A stretch of DNA of 64,000 nucleotides. Source: Mycocentrospora acerina. Taxonomy: Eukaryota > Ascomycota > Dothideomycetes > Pleosporales. This document shows, in pieces, positions 1-10,477 of the stretch. Position 1 is the first letter of the stretch. Every line of letters begins with the position of its first letter. The position numbers were made by a program, and so were the translations under genes. Under the pieces are notes generated by a model. The model was not told the origin of the DNA. It worked only from the letters and a program-made list of their open reading frames with translations, and did not search any database. The stretch spans positions 90,832 through 154,831 of the forward strand of contig JAKUHH010000350.1 in the NCBI GenBank assembly GCA_022701365.1. The letters run 5' to 3'.

Positions 1-1172
1 TAGGAAGATAGTAAGGCAGGAACATCATATACCAGAGGAAATACTAAATTCTTAGTCTAAACTGTAACACATGACGGGAAGGAAAACTCACCTGGCTCGT
101 ACAGACCTTGTTGAACGTGACAAACGCAAACGTCTGCGCCAACATTGTGCTCGAAAGATCTTTCTTAGCTAGTGCCAGTGGAATCATGACGGCGCTGAGG
201 AGTAGCTGAGGAAGGAAGGCCAGGCGCTCGAGCTCGAATGATGGTGTAGCGGAATTTAGGTCAGACGTAGGAGATGAGTTGATATAGAGGAGTGTGTTGT
301 AAGGCGAGAAGTTGTGCCTGTGGTCAATCCGAGTCAAGTGGTAGAAGTAGCTGTGCTCCAGGAAAGGCCAACCGTATCTGTGGTGGATATGAATGGCTGA
401 TTGAAGAGGGGAAGATGTGATATACATACATGAAGTACATGATGGCGTTCAACGCTGTAAAAGTGACGAGGCTGTAACCGGCTAATGCTATCCTTTGTGG
501 GTTGAAAAATGCCAGGACCTGGCCCAACAGTGACACTGATGATATCGCTTTCACGTCCTTCTTTTTCTCGGTCTTGCTGCTATCGAGCCACCAAACGATC
601 GACGCCGCATAGATGAACGGATAGATCTTGAAGTGCACCGCAAATCCCAGCAGAAATCCCGCAACTGCTATCTTCCTTGCTAGTACTGCCCAAAGTAGAG
701 CCGTGACACAAACACCTAACAGTCCTTCGGAACTTCCCCTCGTACTAATCGTCGCGACCATAGGATTCAGCAGCCAGATGCTCGCAAATTTCAATGCACT
801 CTCCTGTCCCATGCCCCTATATGTTCTCAAAATCCGGAACATCATCCAGCCAGCTACAACATCGCCTACTGCGAACAGGACTTTTCCAAAAGAGAACCAG
901 AAGGGGCCAGACCATGTTGTTGGATAAATAAGCCAGGCGAGCAAGGGGGTGTAGCGGTAAGTATCCCGTGCGTAAGGTGATTGTCCGCGAGATATGAAGC
1001 GTGCGGCATCGGTGAAAACATAGTAGTCGATATCTGTGTATTTCATGGGGGAATGCGCATCTTGAAAGAGTCCATAGAACAGGAGAACAACCCGCAAGAG
1101 AATGGCAGCGGTAAAGACTGATTTAGGAGACTGGAAGAAGGAGAAGGAAGCCATGGATACAGTGGGCTTCAC
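1..1172 (-). CDS. GPI14: GPI mannosyltransferase 1 (PIG-M/Gpi14), C-terminus off the window
   Basis: Adds the first mannose to the GPI-anchor precursor in the ER lumen, using dolichol-phosphate mannose. Exons read 1172 (or 1154)-430, 377-92 and 43-1; the gene runs off the left edge. The frame reads FIYGWPFLEHSYFYH across the first intron and FNKVCTSQ-YFLWYMMF across the second, both typical of PIG-M. The luminal acidic motif is YTDIDYYVFTDAARF, with DID as the DxD, followed by SPYARDTYRYTPLLAW. Several hydrophobic membrane segments follow. Two in-frame ATGs are possible: MKPTVSMASF at 1172 and MASFSFF at 1154. The second fits the family better because the hydrophobic helix starts soon after. 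Family assignment is firm; the choice of start is inference. Confidence 0.93.
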
Positions 1173-1383
1173 AAGCTCCCTTACTTGAAGTATCTCTGAG
1201 TGAAAAGACTGAACACGTGCTGAGAAAAGGCCTCAGGAGATGAAGACACGATGGACATGCATCGCAAGGCCAACTGCAACTAAGATCCAAACAAGCTAGC
1301 GTCCACGTGATCATCAAGTTGAACAGTCCATCTTGTTCGTTTCCCATCTCCCCTCCAAACACGCTCGTCAACGACCAAAACTC

Positions 1384-2384
1384 ATGGGATCCAAACGAAC
1401 AAGAGACGAAGCAATGGGGAATGAAAAGCCTGAGCAGGCTTTGTCGCCATTCGTGACCATGTTCGAAGGATTTCGAAAAGAGTTGGATGAGCATCACGAT
1501 CGCCGCGAGAGGATTATCAAGGCTTCACGCGACATCACTGCGTCGAGCAAGAAGATGTACTGAACGCTGTCTTGATTGTTTCAACAACTGCTGACAGACG
1601 TACAGCATCTTCACACTGCAGAGGTTTGACTTTGAACAAAACGAATTTTGTTTCGTGTACTGACCTGGTCAGAGTGCGCTCTGTTGGCCAAAATCTTCCT
1701 CCGTTTGTGACCAAGAACAACGCACAATACTGGGAGACTATCGAAAAGCAGTACAAGAGCATTGCTGCCGACCTCCAGGGACTGAATGCGAACCGCTACT
1801 CGCACAACATCACAGGTGGCAACCAAGAGTTTATGGAGGCGCTGAGCTTCCAGTACTATCTGGAAACACAGTCTCTTATTTCTTATGATGAGGCAGCATC
1901 CCGGATTGCTGCTATGAGCGGTGAAGGAGGTGTTGTGCCACTTACGCCTGAAGACTACATATTGGGTATCTGCGACATGACGGGCGAGCTTATGCGATTT
2001 TCAGTCACATCAATGGCTACTCACGGTAAACTGCCATCTGGACGAGCAAAGCATAGCAAAGCAAGCACGCAGACGAAGGACCAGAACGAGCTCGACGACA
2101 AGATGGACATTGATGAACAGATACCTGCAGCGCAAGATACGCAGAAGCCGCGAACTGTTCTGGATGACCTGCGTGCTATTCGACTGCAACTCGAGATGTT
2201 CGAGGTGCCAGGAGGATCCAAGTTTGAGAAGGAGCTGGAGACGAAAAAGATGCCAGTAATGCGTGAGTGTGTGGACAAGGTGGAAAAGGCGCTCTATGGA
2301 CTCACTGTACGAGGATCAGAGAGGCCCAAGGGCTGGATGCCCGACATGGGTGGGGATAGGCGGGCGGAGGTGGAGAGCTGCTGA
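1384..2384 (+). CDS. trax: Translin-associated factor X (TRAX), C3PO nuclease subunit
   Basis: Translin-fold helical protein that with translin forms the C3PO endoribonuclease. Exons are 1384-1556, 1606-1623 (only 18 nt) and 1673-2384, giving 300 aa. The small exon restores SKKIIFTLQRVRSVGQ, the normal family sequence; without it the frame breaks. Acidic residues at the positions known to be catalytic in animal TRAX are present: E116 and E119 in GNQEFMEALSFQ, and D165 and E169 in CDMTGELM. Residues about 185-220 form a polar low-complexity insert between helices. An upstream in-frame ATG at 1333 would add 17 residues; 1384 is preferred because MGSKRTRDE looks like a normal N-terminus. The gene is divergent from GPI14. 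Translin itself is not in this window. Confidence 0.93.
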
Positions 2385-2987
2385 GGCTGTTGTGCGAACG
2401 GGAGTTCTGTGGACTTTTTGTCCGTGCAAACATGGTGCATGAAAAGTACAGGGTTGCAGCATCACGGAAATGACAAGCAAGCCACTGCGTATATTACGCC
2501 TTTGACTCTTTGTGAGAAACTCGGCAACGGTGGTTCAGATGAGGGGTTGAGGCGCCGACTAATTATTTCTTGCACGCGCTGACTGCATGCAAAGGCTGTG
2601 GTGGTGGTCGGGCTCCTCATCCCACTTCCCACATGGTCTGAGCACCATGATTGATGGTTCATTGTGGGCGGGATTCCCACTTCACCCTCGTCATTGTCTG
2701 CTCGCATTTCCCCAACCACCGCGCGCCCGCGTCATGCACAAGACTCTTACCCTCTCTCCCGTGCTCATCCGAGCACACACAATGCGCACACCGTGAGCCT
2801 CCGCGTTGACGCACATGGACCGTTTTGGCGCCCCACGAAGCCAAAACCCAGCGTGCCGTGGCTCGCAAACACACGGCAGCACCGCCGCTTGATAGCGCAA
2901 GCGGCCAAACCCGCAGAGAAACAACCGCTCCCTCCCCAGACCCAGCACCCGCACCTGCACTCGAACCATCCGCAACCCCGCCCAGCC
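2385..2987. other. Spacer between TRAX and PIN-domain gene
   Basis: No gene recognised. It holds the TRAX 3' end and the promoter and 5' leader of the PIN gene. The last 320 bp stay open in the frame of the PIN protein, but the translation is Pro/His/Thr-rich and looks like translated leader. Confidence 0.6.
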
Positions 2988-4370
2988 ATGCGTCGAGGCG
3001 CGTTCCCGCCACGGCCTCAGCCCGACGCCGCCGCCATGCGCGCACCCACCCCGCCCAAGCGCAAGGCCTTTAACTGCATCGTCGACGACACGGCGCTGAT
3101 CGCCGGCGTCAAGAAGAGCACCCGCGACGGCATCCGCAAGTGGGTGTCGCAGGGCGCCATCCGCCTCTTCGTCCCGCTGCACACGCTCGCCCAGCTGCAG
3201 CGCCTCAAGAGCGGCAGCGAGCGCGTCAACGCCGACGCCCGCGAGGCCGTCAAGTGGCTCGATGAAGTCACGTCCATGCCCGACGCCGACGCCGCCACGG
3301 CCGTCCAGCTCGAGGGCGCCGAGGAGGCGTACACGACGTGGGACGAGGTGGAGAAGCACCAGCTGCCCGAGACGCTGCTGTCCATGGACGACAGCGAGTC
3401 CGACGACAACGCCTATCACGACGACCTGGAGAGCTCCTTCACCGCGCTCGAGATCTCCGACGACACCTCGGTGAGCTCTACGCACAGCCTCGAGGACACG
3501 CCCAAGACGCCAGAGTCTCCGCAGTCGCAGTCGTTTGCTGTTGGAGGCATCAAGACGGCACACGCACATGCACGTGAAATCACACACAGCGACAAGGCTG
3601 CTGCGCTAGTCCTCCAGTCATCTGACCGCACTGCTCGCAACAGCAGCGAGCAACTCTCCCGCGACTGCCAGACGCCAAAGGGCACTGTGCCCGCCTATCT
3701 CCAACCCCTCTTCAACCATATCTTGTGGCGCATCCACAAGGAGTCGAATCCTGATGCAGCCCTTGGCTCTTTTATTCTCCTGACCAACGACCCCGCCAAA
3801 CAGATCATCGCACAGAAGTTTGGCATCCGGGCCAAGCGCTTGGAGCAGCTCCGCGATGCTGTTGCCCGCGAAGATCGAGAGTTCAGGAACCACTTGACCA
3901 TGTACAAGCTCGAAGCTGAAACAAGCGCCGCAAAGGCGAGCAGCAGCCCCGTTGCACCCAGACATGTAGATCCTCCCAAGCCCAGTCACGCCATTGAAGC
4001 CAAGTCCCAGCCCCAGCCCAATTCCGATGATGAGGATGTTGTGCTCTTCCAGCGCGCTCCCCGCGGTCCAGCAAAGACGGCCAACGATCAGCGCGTGCTG
4101 GACCCCAACGACTTTGGACGTGTTAACCAACACCAATCACCACGCGGTGGCCGCGGAGGACCTGCACCGTCGCGAGGATCGCCAGTGCGAGGCCGTGGCA
4201 CCTTTGCAGCACGCGGGGCATATGTTGCTCCCACTCCGCCCACGCGTGCCCCACCAGCTCCGCGCTACGACCCCAACCAACCCATTGACCCCAACTCGTT
4301 TGCGCGCCCTGTCCCCCGCGCAAGTCCTGTCCGCGGCGGTGGCAGAAGGAAACTATGGGAACCGAATTAG
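2988..4370 (+). CDS. PIN-domain protein with arginine-glycine-rich tail (possibly Nmd4-like)
   Basis: Single exon, about 460 aa from the ATG at 2988. The frame is open 324 bp further upstream, but that part is low complexity and was not included; MRAPTPP at 3033 is another possible start. Residues about 25-95 read FNCIVDDTALIAGVKKS through IRLFVPLHTLAQLQRLK to AREAVKWLDEVTS, a PIN-like nuclease fold with an acidic start (VDD). A middle part has acidic and Ser-rich linkers. Residues about 225-310 form a second structured block (VPAYLQPLFNHILWRIHK, then FILLTNDPAKQIIAQKFGI), which fits the second half of a PIN fold. The tail has RGG/RGR motifs, two DPN(D/S)F motifs and ends RRKLWEPN. Yeast Nmd4 is a PIN protein that binds Upf1; the resemblance is inference. 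The role is probably RNA-related. Confidence 0.75.
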   Translation: MRRGAFPPRPQPDAAAMRAPTPPKRKAFNCIVDDTALIAGVKKSTRDGIRKWVSQGAIRLFVPLHTLAQLQRLKSGSERVNADAREAVKWLDEVTSMPDADAATAVQLEGAEEAYTTWDEVEKHQLPETLLSMDDSESDDNAYHDDLESSFTALEISDDTSVSSTHSLEDTPKTPESPQSQSFAVGGIKTAHAHAREITHSDKAAALVLQSSDRTARNSSEQLSRDCQTPKGTVPAYLQPLFNHILWRIHKESNPDAALGSFILLTNDPAKQIIAQKFGIRAKRLEQLRDAVAREDREFRNHLTMYKLEAETSAAKASSSPVAPRHVDPPKPSHAIEAKSQPQPNSDDEDVVLFQRAPRGPAKTANDQRVLDPNDFGRVNQHQSPRGGRGGPAPSRGSPVRGRGTFAARGAYVAPTPPTRAPPAPRYDPNQPIDPNSFARPVPRASPVRGGGRRKLWEPN

Positions 4371-5239
4371 ACACGCGGACTGAAGAAGACGATAGTAGTA
4401 ACGACGCATTGGCTTAGTTATCTCTTCACAGTTCACACTCGTCCCAAACGCAAGACTGCATAGGACCACATGGAGAGCTTGGTAGCAGATCAAGACGGCT
4501 TCTGGGTAAGAAAGGAGTGGGCAAGGGCGGCCATGGCTGATTCTCCTTGCCTGGTTGCACTGACAGCGAAACCTCTACTCTGCCAGCTGGCTAGCTCTTG
4601 TGATATTGGTCGTCGTTTACCATTACACCAGCATGAGCTCGATTATCATCAGGACGGATGGATTGAGACGTTTGACACGATTTCACTTGCTGACCAACAT
4701 CTCAGATGCTGAGAGCATGTGTTGTCGACCTTTTCCTTTGTTTTTTTGCGCTTGCTTTGACTAAATTGCATACTTTTGCTGCGCTAGCGGAGGGGGCTTG
4801 CTGATTATGGGCTGGAAAGATGAAATTTTGTGCAGGTTTGTCTTTGTCTGCTGATGGCTTTGCAAGCGGAAGGAGGGTGGATGGATGGATGGATGGAGGA
4901 GTGGGTGGATGAGTTAATTGCTCGATTGTCAGGCATTGGTTTAACATACACATGTGGACGAGTACAAACATCAGGGTAGCAGCAACTGCAACATCAGCAA
5001 CGTGTGTGTATTTTCTTGGGGGCATTTTGCTTTATTACAGTCACATTTCAGAAGCAGGTTGGACAATCATTACTCTGCCATGTCGCTCTTCATGTTCTCG
5101 ACCACGGTGGTGAATTTATGTGGGGCGGCGCGGGGTTTAGCGGAGATAACCTGGAGAATTGTCCCTCACTTCTGCCCATAGACATCATCGACGCTTCCCA
5201 CGCCACACGTCTTCGCAGCCAGCACCCGCGTCGCGCGCC
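4371..5239. other. Gene-free spacer with a GGAT microsatellite
   Basis: No convincing coding sequence on either strand. Short frames here have no recognisable domain. A GGAT tract lies near 4877-4897. Confidence 0.6.
4877..4897. repeat. GGAT tetranucleotide microsatellite
   Basis: About five near-perfect copies of GGAT in the spacer upstream of the F-box gene. Confidence 0.85.
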
Positions 5240-6638
5240 ATGGCCACCCCAAAGCCAACCCCCGCACACGCCATCTACCTCCCCGACGAGATCCTGCTCG
5301 AAATCCTGTCCTATGTCTCCAACTGGCCCGTCAAAGAGCGGCAACACACGCTGTCGCGCTTCTGCGCCGTCAACCGGTATGCATCCCCAAGCGCAACCCT
5401 CTCTCCCCACGCGCAATCCTTTCCCTACAACCCTTTCAACGCACAACCCTCGTCACGTGCAAAGAAACCAACACCCCACCCACAGACAATGGTACGACGT
5501 CGCGATCCGCCCGCTCTATTCTGCGCCCTACCTCGCCGGCGGCGCCTACGACCTCTTCGTGCGCACAATCTGCCCCTCTGTGCTTGCACACATTAAACCA
5601 ACCGCGCTGTCCTCGCTCGTTGCGCACCTCGACCTCTCGCACATTGTGCACAACGGCAACAAATCCACGACGGCAAGGCTCCTCGGGCGCACCAAAACAA
5701 CGCTCGAGACGTTTGTTGCGCCACAAGCCAGCTTCGCCATCAACTGCTGGGCCAGCCTGAGCAAGTGCGCAAGACTGCGCGTGCTGGACCTGACGCTCGT
5801 GTCGGAGATGATTTCATGGCAGAGCCTGGGCCAGACGCTGCGCCAGCTAGGGGGACTACGGGAGCTGTACCTCCCGCGGTGTTCGACCGACTACGAGCGC
5901 ACGGGGGGAGGCGGCATGGCCATGAGCGTGCGGTGGCCGCCCACGCTCCAACACCTCAGCCTCTCTGGGAGCGTGAGCGGCAAATTCCTCTGGGACATGC
6001 TCCGCCAGGTGGACTCGTTCCCGCCCAGCCTGTCGAGCCTGAGCGTGCTGCATAGTCCGGCGCTGGACCACGTCGGCGTGCGCTCCCTCCTCTGCGGCCT
6101 GGGCCACACGCTCACCACCGTCGAGCTGCGCGACCTCAAAAACGTCAAACACGGCCGCTTCAACCCCGTCCTCGAATGGGTCCCCTCCCTCACCCGCCTC
6201 ACCGTCGCCCTCGACTACATCGACTCCCGCTTCGGGCACATGCCGCCCGACTTCTCCCCCTCGCAGTGGGACCTCGCCCGCCCACTCCAGAGCCTCACCC
6301 TCGTCTCTTCAGGCGAAACAAGCATCGACCCCTCTCGCAGCTTCACCGCCGTAGACCTCTACGCCCTAATCGACGAGCGCTTCCTCGGCCGCCTGAGATA
6401 TCTCAACGTCGCGCAGAGTTGCCAATGGGGCGGCAGTGGCATTGGAGGCGGTGGCGGCGCGGAACTCGAAGCCCTGGAGATGCTGCTGGTGGACGATTTG
6501 GACCGCGAGAACTGGACGGAGCGGAGGTGGCATTACCAGGGCGTGGATCCTAGGGGTGCAACTACATATGACGAGTGGCTGGAGACAAGGGCAGGGAGGA
6601 GAATGAGGGCCCGAATGCGGATTTTGCAGAATCGCTGA
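5240..6638 (+). CDS. F-box protein with leucine-rich-repeat-like body
   Basis: Predicted substrate adaptor of an SCF ubiquitin ligase. Exons are 5240-5376 and 5486-6638, giving 429 aa. The F-box is near the N-terminus (residues about 13-50), starting IYLPDEILLEILSYV and running to RFCAVNRQWYDVAIRPLY across the intron. The rest has irregular leucine-rich segments such as LRVLDLTLVSEMISW, LRELYLPRC and LQHLSLSGSVSGKF, which fits an LRR-type substrate domain. The start at 5240 follows a short leader. The substrate cannot be predicted. The 3' end runs straight into a CT/GAT microsatellite. Confidence 0.88.
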
Positions 6639-7083
6639 CTACCATTCTGTCTCTCTTTCTTTTTCTCTCTCTTTCTCTCTCTCTCTCTGATCAAGATGAT
6701 GATGACGATGACGATGACGATGATATTAATGACGACAATGATAACGACGATAACAACGATAGTAATGATAGTAATCACAATACAATGTAAAAGGGAAAGA
6801 CACACAAAAAATTAAATTCTTTGGGAATGATTTGGCACGGCAAAAAAAGACACTCCTTGCTTCATTCCTTCCTCCCTCTTTCCTTTTTTTTTAAGTCTAA
6901 TAATCATGGTCATTCTAGATGGAGGAAATTGAAAGAAAAGAAGTCTTTTTTTTTGGGCGCCAATAACCGCCACTACTACCAGTCGTCAATTCATTCATGT
7001 CATTCTCTTCTAGAAAATAATAAAAAAAAATCTTTCCAGCCCTCCCTCTCCTTTTCAAACAGTCTCGTCTAATCTAATCTAAT
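6639..7083. other. Convergent 3' spacer between the F-box gene and SSZ1
   Basis: Low-complexity DNA: a CT tract, then a GAT/GAC tract, then A/T-rich 3' UTR-like sequence and a TCTAA repeat just before the SSZ1 stop. No gene seen. Confidence 0.6.
6653..6745. repeat. CT tract followed by GAT/GAC microsatellite
   Basis: Pyrimidine run (TTTCTCTCTC) at about 6656-6689, then trinucleotide GATGAC-type repeats from about 6694. Translated, the second part gives a run of aspartates, but it lies after the F-box stop codon. Confidence 0.85.
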
Positions 7084-9089
7084 CTAAGCACTGCCGTTGA
7101 CTTTTTGCCCCTGAATAATGCCCCTGACACCGCCCTTTGCGCCCAGCTCGCGGAAAATGGCATTGATACTTAGATCAACACCAACATTGATCTGCACCTC
7201 GACCTTGCCGCCCTTTTGGATGCCGCGGATGGCTGCCTCGCTCAGCGTCTTGCCAACCTTCCACGTCTTCTCCCTCAGCTCGTCCTCCTCGTCCTCGCTA
7301 TCGTCTTCATCCTCGCTGTCGTCGTCCTTGGATTCAGACTTGGGCTTGGGCTCGGGCTTGGTGACCTTGATGTGGCGGGATCCCTCGGCCAGCTTGATCA
7401 GCACGTCGCCACCTGCCTTGGGGGTCGAGATGGTGGCCGTTCGTCGCACGGGGAGCGGTGTCTCGGCGTCGATGATGGCGTGGAAGACGCCCGATGACTC
7501 GTCACCAGAAATGCACAGCACACCGACGGCGGTGGTGAGGTGAGGTGTCACGGTAACCATGGGGTGCGTGCTCTGCTCAATGTCCTCGACCTCAAACTCC
7601 TGGATGAGACTGGCCTGGATGGCGGCTCCGCGAACAGCCAACTCGGAGGGGTTGAGAGCGGTGGGGGTGGTCGAGGGTGCGAGCACGGCGGTGCTCTCGG
7701 GGAACGCAGAGCGGACTGCCGAGGCGACCTTGGGCGTGTGCGAGTTTCCGCCAGCGAGGATGATCTCAGAAATGTCGAGTGGGTCCAATTCGGCCTTTTC
7801 AACAGCGTGTGTGACAAGGCGGGTAAAGGCAGCGAAAAGCTTGTTGCCGAGCAGGTCGTACCGCGTGCGGTTGATGGTTGCTGTGTAGTCGATGCCTCCA
7901 ATCAAGCTCTCGACGGAGAAGTTGGCAGATGTGCCTATCGAGAGGGCCTTCTTGACGGCCTCGCACTCGAGCTTCAGCTTGGCCAGCGATCGCTCGTTCT
8001 CGCGGGGGTCGGCAGCCGACTTGTTCTTCTTGACAAACTCCTTGGCAAAGTGGTCGATGAGCACCTGGTCGAGCTTGAAGCCGCTGACGTCGTAGTCGTG
8101 GACAGTAGCGAGAACCGTGTAGATGCCGCCGCGGGACGCAATGACGGAGATGTCAGAGCGAGTGCCACCCAAATCAGCAACGACGACAATCTTGTCAGTC
8201 AGCTGCGCACCAGGGCGGGCGTCGTAGGCAAGGACCGCGGCCGTGGGCTCGTTGATGAACTGCAGAACCTCAATGTCGGCCTTCTTGGCGGCGGCCTTGA
8301 GGGCATCCTTCTGCGCATCCGAGAAGTTTGTGGGGACCGTCACGACAGCGGCGTTGACGGTCTTGCCCAGGTAGTCGGACGCAGAGGAGCGCAGGCGCTT
8401 GAGGTGGCGTGTGGTGATTTCGTCAACGGTGACGGTGTTGGACTCGTCGGCCTCGGTGTCGCGAATGCGGAAAGCAACGCCCGTCTCGTGCTGGACGGGG
8501 TGGGCGGACTGGTGGCACGGCGAGGGGTCGATGGACTTGAATCTGGATGCTGTTAGCCATGGCGTTGAAGCGGTGCTATACCAAAGACATGATGACAAAA
8601 TGTGTAACATGTACACAATACGTCAAGTACATGATGGCCAAATGTGTACCCTGTATACAAGTACACACTGCGCCAAATACACGTTGACAGAATGTGTACC
8701 ATGTATACAAATGATGACAGAATGTGCAACATATACAAATGTACAAACTACCCAAAGGCATAACGTGCAATGGAAATCACCTACTCCTGGCCTAGAAAGT
8801 CTCGAAAGTAGGCGGCCGTGTTCTGGGGGTTGCGCACCAGCTGGCCCTTTGCCTGGCCGCCGTGCAGCTCCTCGCCGTCGACATAGGAGAGGATCGAGGG
8901 GATCTGGCGGTCGCCGTCCTCGTTGGCAATGACCTCTGCTTTGCCGTCCTGGGCCTGTCAGCGCGCGGGTTCCGAGGCGAGGTGGGGGAGGGGCGCCCTT
9001 ACGCCCGTGGTGTAGGCAATGGAGCTGTACGAGTTGCCAAAGGAAATGCCAATGGCGACGCGCTGCGTGGGGTCGGCGGGCGCACTCAT
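7084..9089 (-). CDS. SSZ1: Ssz1, Hsp70-like subunit of ribosome-associated complex (RAC)
   Basis: Atypical Hsp70 that with Zuo1 forms RAC and stimulates Ssb-type Hsp70 on translating ribosomes. Exons are 9089-9003, 8954-8785 and 8542-7084, giving 571 aa. The ATPase lobe starts RVAIGISFGNSYSSIAYTTG. It continues NEDGDRQIPSILSYVDG, FKSIDPSPCHQSAHPV, INEPTAAVLAYDA and VVVADLGGTRSDISV, where canonical Hsp70 has DLGGGT. This divergence is expected for Ssz1. A strongly acidic linker (KDDDSEDEDDSEDEEDE) separates the ATPase part from a short substrate-like domain. The second intron (242 bp) is large for this window and contains degenerate repeats. The gene shares a 214-bp divergent promoter with RRP40, coupling a ribosome factor with an RNA-decay factor. 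Confidence 0.95.
8543..8784 (-). other. SSZ1 intron 2, filled by degenerate repeats
   Basis: Donor reads GTAGGT after CAGGA on the minus strand, acceptor ATCCAG before ATTCAAG. Splicing joins FLGQE to FKSID, as the family requires. At 242 bp it is several times longer than most introns in the window; the extra length is repeat DNA. Confidence 0.9.
8591..8763. repeat. Four degenerate tandem units inside the SSZ1 intron
   Basis: Units start near 8591, 8633, 8683 and 8713. The shared core on the plus strand is GATGACAGAATGTGTACCAT followed by GTATACAA. Units differ by substitutions and by spacer length (30-50 bp). Each core contains palindromic hexamer-like pieces (TGTACA, GTATAC). Confidence 0.8.
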
Positions 9090-9303
9090 GTCTGCGGAGG
9101 GGATTCGTGTGGCTCGGGGGGTCGCGACTGGAGGCGAGGGGGGACGGTGGGTGCGAGGGAAGTCGCCCACCACGACCAATATTTTCGTCGCTGGACCCTG
9201 CCAAGCCGACTCGCATGTGGCGTCGAGTCTGCATGGCCTTCTCGACGCTCGACTGTGCAACACCAGCGCCAGCGCCTGCACAAACATAGACACCCCCACC
9301 ACA
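9090..9303. promoter_or_regulatory. Shared divergent promoter of SSZ1 and RRP40
   Basis: Only 214 bp separate the two start codons, so both 5' leaders and core promoters must lie here. I see no clear TATA box. Confidence 0.65.
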
Positions 9304-10091
9304 ATGGCTGCCACCCTCGCCGCCATCCTGCCCGGCGACGCAATTGCCCCCGCCGCCCTCCCCCAGGGCACCGGCAAGAAGAAGACGCTCACCCTGGGCC
9401 CCGGCCTGCGACACCTCCCGCCCAGCACCGTCGTCGCAACCGTCGCCGGCGCACTCGTCACCGACAGCAAGAAGAACGCCGCGCTTGTCGAGTACAACAG
9501 CGGCAGGGTATGTCTCCGCTCCCATTCGCTCTCTGCGCACCCATGCCCGTTCTCACACGCTCCCCGCAGTATCTGCCCTTCGCCGGCGATCTCGTCATAG
9601 CCACCGTGCAAGGCTCCGCCGCCGACAGCTTCAGCTGCCTCCTCACCCCCAACACGTCCCCCGCTACCCTCCCCCACCTTGCCTTTGAAGGCGCCACCAA
9701 GAAGACACGCCCCCAGCTCCCTCCACGCTCCCTCGTCTACTGCCGCGTCGCCAGCGCGGGCAAAGACTCGGCCCCAGAACTGACGTGCGTCGACCCCTCG
9801 ACGGGAAAGAGCGAGGGCCTGGGTCCATTAAAGGGCGGCATGGTGTTTGACATTAGCTCCGGCATGGCGAGGAGGCTGCTGGCGCCAAAGGGCGACTTGG
9901 CGCTGCTGACCGCTCTGGGCGCAAAAGTCGGGTTTGAGCTTACGGTGGGGAGGAACGGGTTTGCGCATGTGGACGGAGGAAGTGTCAAGACTACGCTTGC
10001 GATTGGGCGCGCAATTCAGGACGTGGATCAGCGCGCGCTGGGCGAGACTGCCCAGAAGAAGCTTGCTGCCGATGTGTTGAAGAACTTGTGA
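9304..10091 (+). CDS. RRP40: Exosome complex cap subunit Rrp40
   Basis: S1/KH RNA-binding subunit of the cap of the RNA exosome, which degrades and trims RNA 3'-5' in nucleus and cytoplasm. Exons are 9304-9507 and 9570-10091, giving 241 aa. After an N-terminal domain, the S1 region starts at YLPFAGDLVIATVQG just past the intron. The KH part has KGGMVFDISSGMARRLL and VGRNGFAHV, whose NG core matches the GxNG-type motif of the Rrp40/Rrp4 family. The start MAATLAAILPGD fits fungal orthologues. It is convergent with the aspartyl-tRNA synthetase gene. Confidence 0.95.
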
Positions 10092-10477
10092 GGCTTCACT
10101 CATTCATTCATCCCAACTACCGCAACCTACCTATCCACCCAGTCTGGACGATTCGACCCGAGAACCCTCTTTTTTGGGGGGATGGGCCAAAAGGAAAGGA
10201 ACCTATCCATCCCGTCAGTAGGTCATGCACATGGCCTCTGTATGGAAAATTGTTCAGGATTTGTATTGTTTCCACTCGTGCGCATCCACCCCCATCCAAC
10301 TATACCCCATCGTCTATCTATATTCAGGTCTCGGATCGATTGCTGCACTCCCTCGTCATCATCATCATCATCATCACCATCATCGACTATCAAACTTTTT
10401 CTCTTTCTCTCTCTCACTCTCTCCCTCTCCCCTTTACACACGGCATAAAATACTCGCAATACTACTACTACTCCACC
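10092..10477. other. Convergent 3' spacer with CAT microsatellite
   Basis: Holds the 3' UTRs of RRP40 and the synthetase. A CAT/ATC run occupies about 10357-10382, followed by a CT tract. No gene seen. Confidence 0.65.
10357..10382. repeat. CAT trinucleotide microsatellite
   Basis: About eight CATs in a row, with one interruption (CACCAT). Confidence 0.85.

Noticed and set aside
2691..3587. 298-codon minus-strand frame in the PIN gene
   Set aside because: Antisense shadow in GC-rich coding DNA; Arg/Val/Leu-rich without motifs.
7540..8556. 338-codon plus-strand frame across SSZ1
   Set aside because: Antisense shadow of a GC-rich Hsp70 coding region; Val/Gly/Leu-rich with no domain.
9019..9600. 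SSZ1 start region read as part of a plus-strand protein
   Set aside because: The frame is open by chance through the shared promoter; the RRP40 start at 9304 is inside it and is the family-consistent start.
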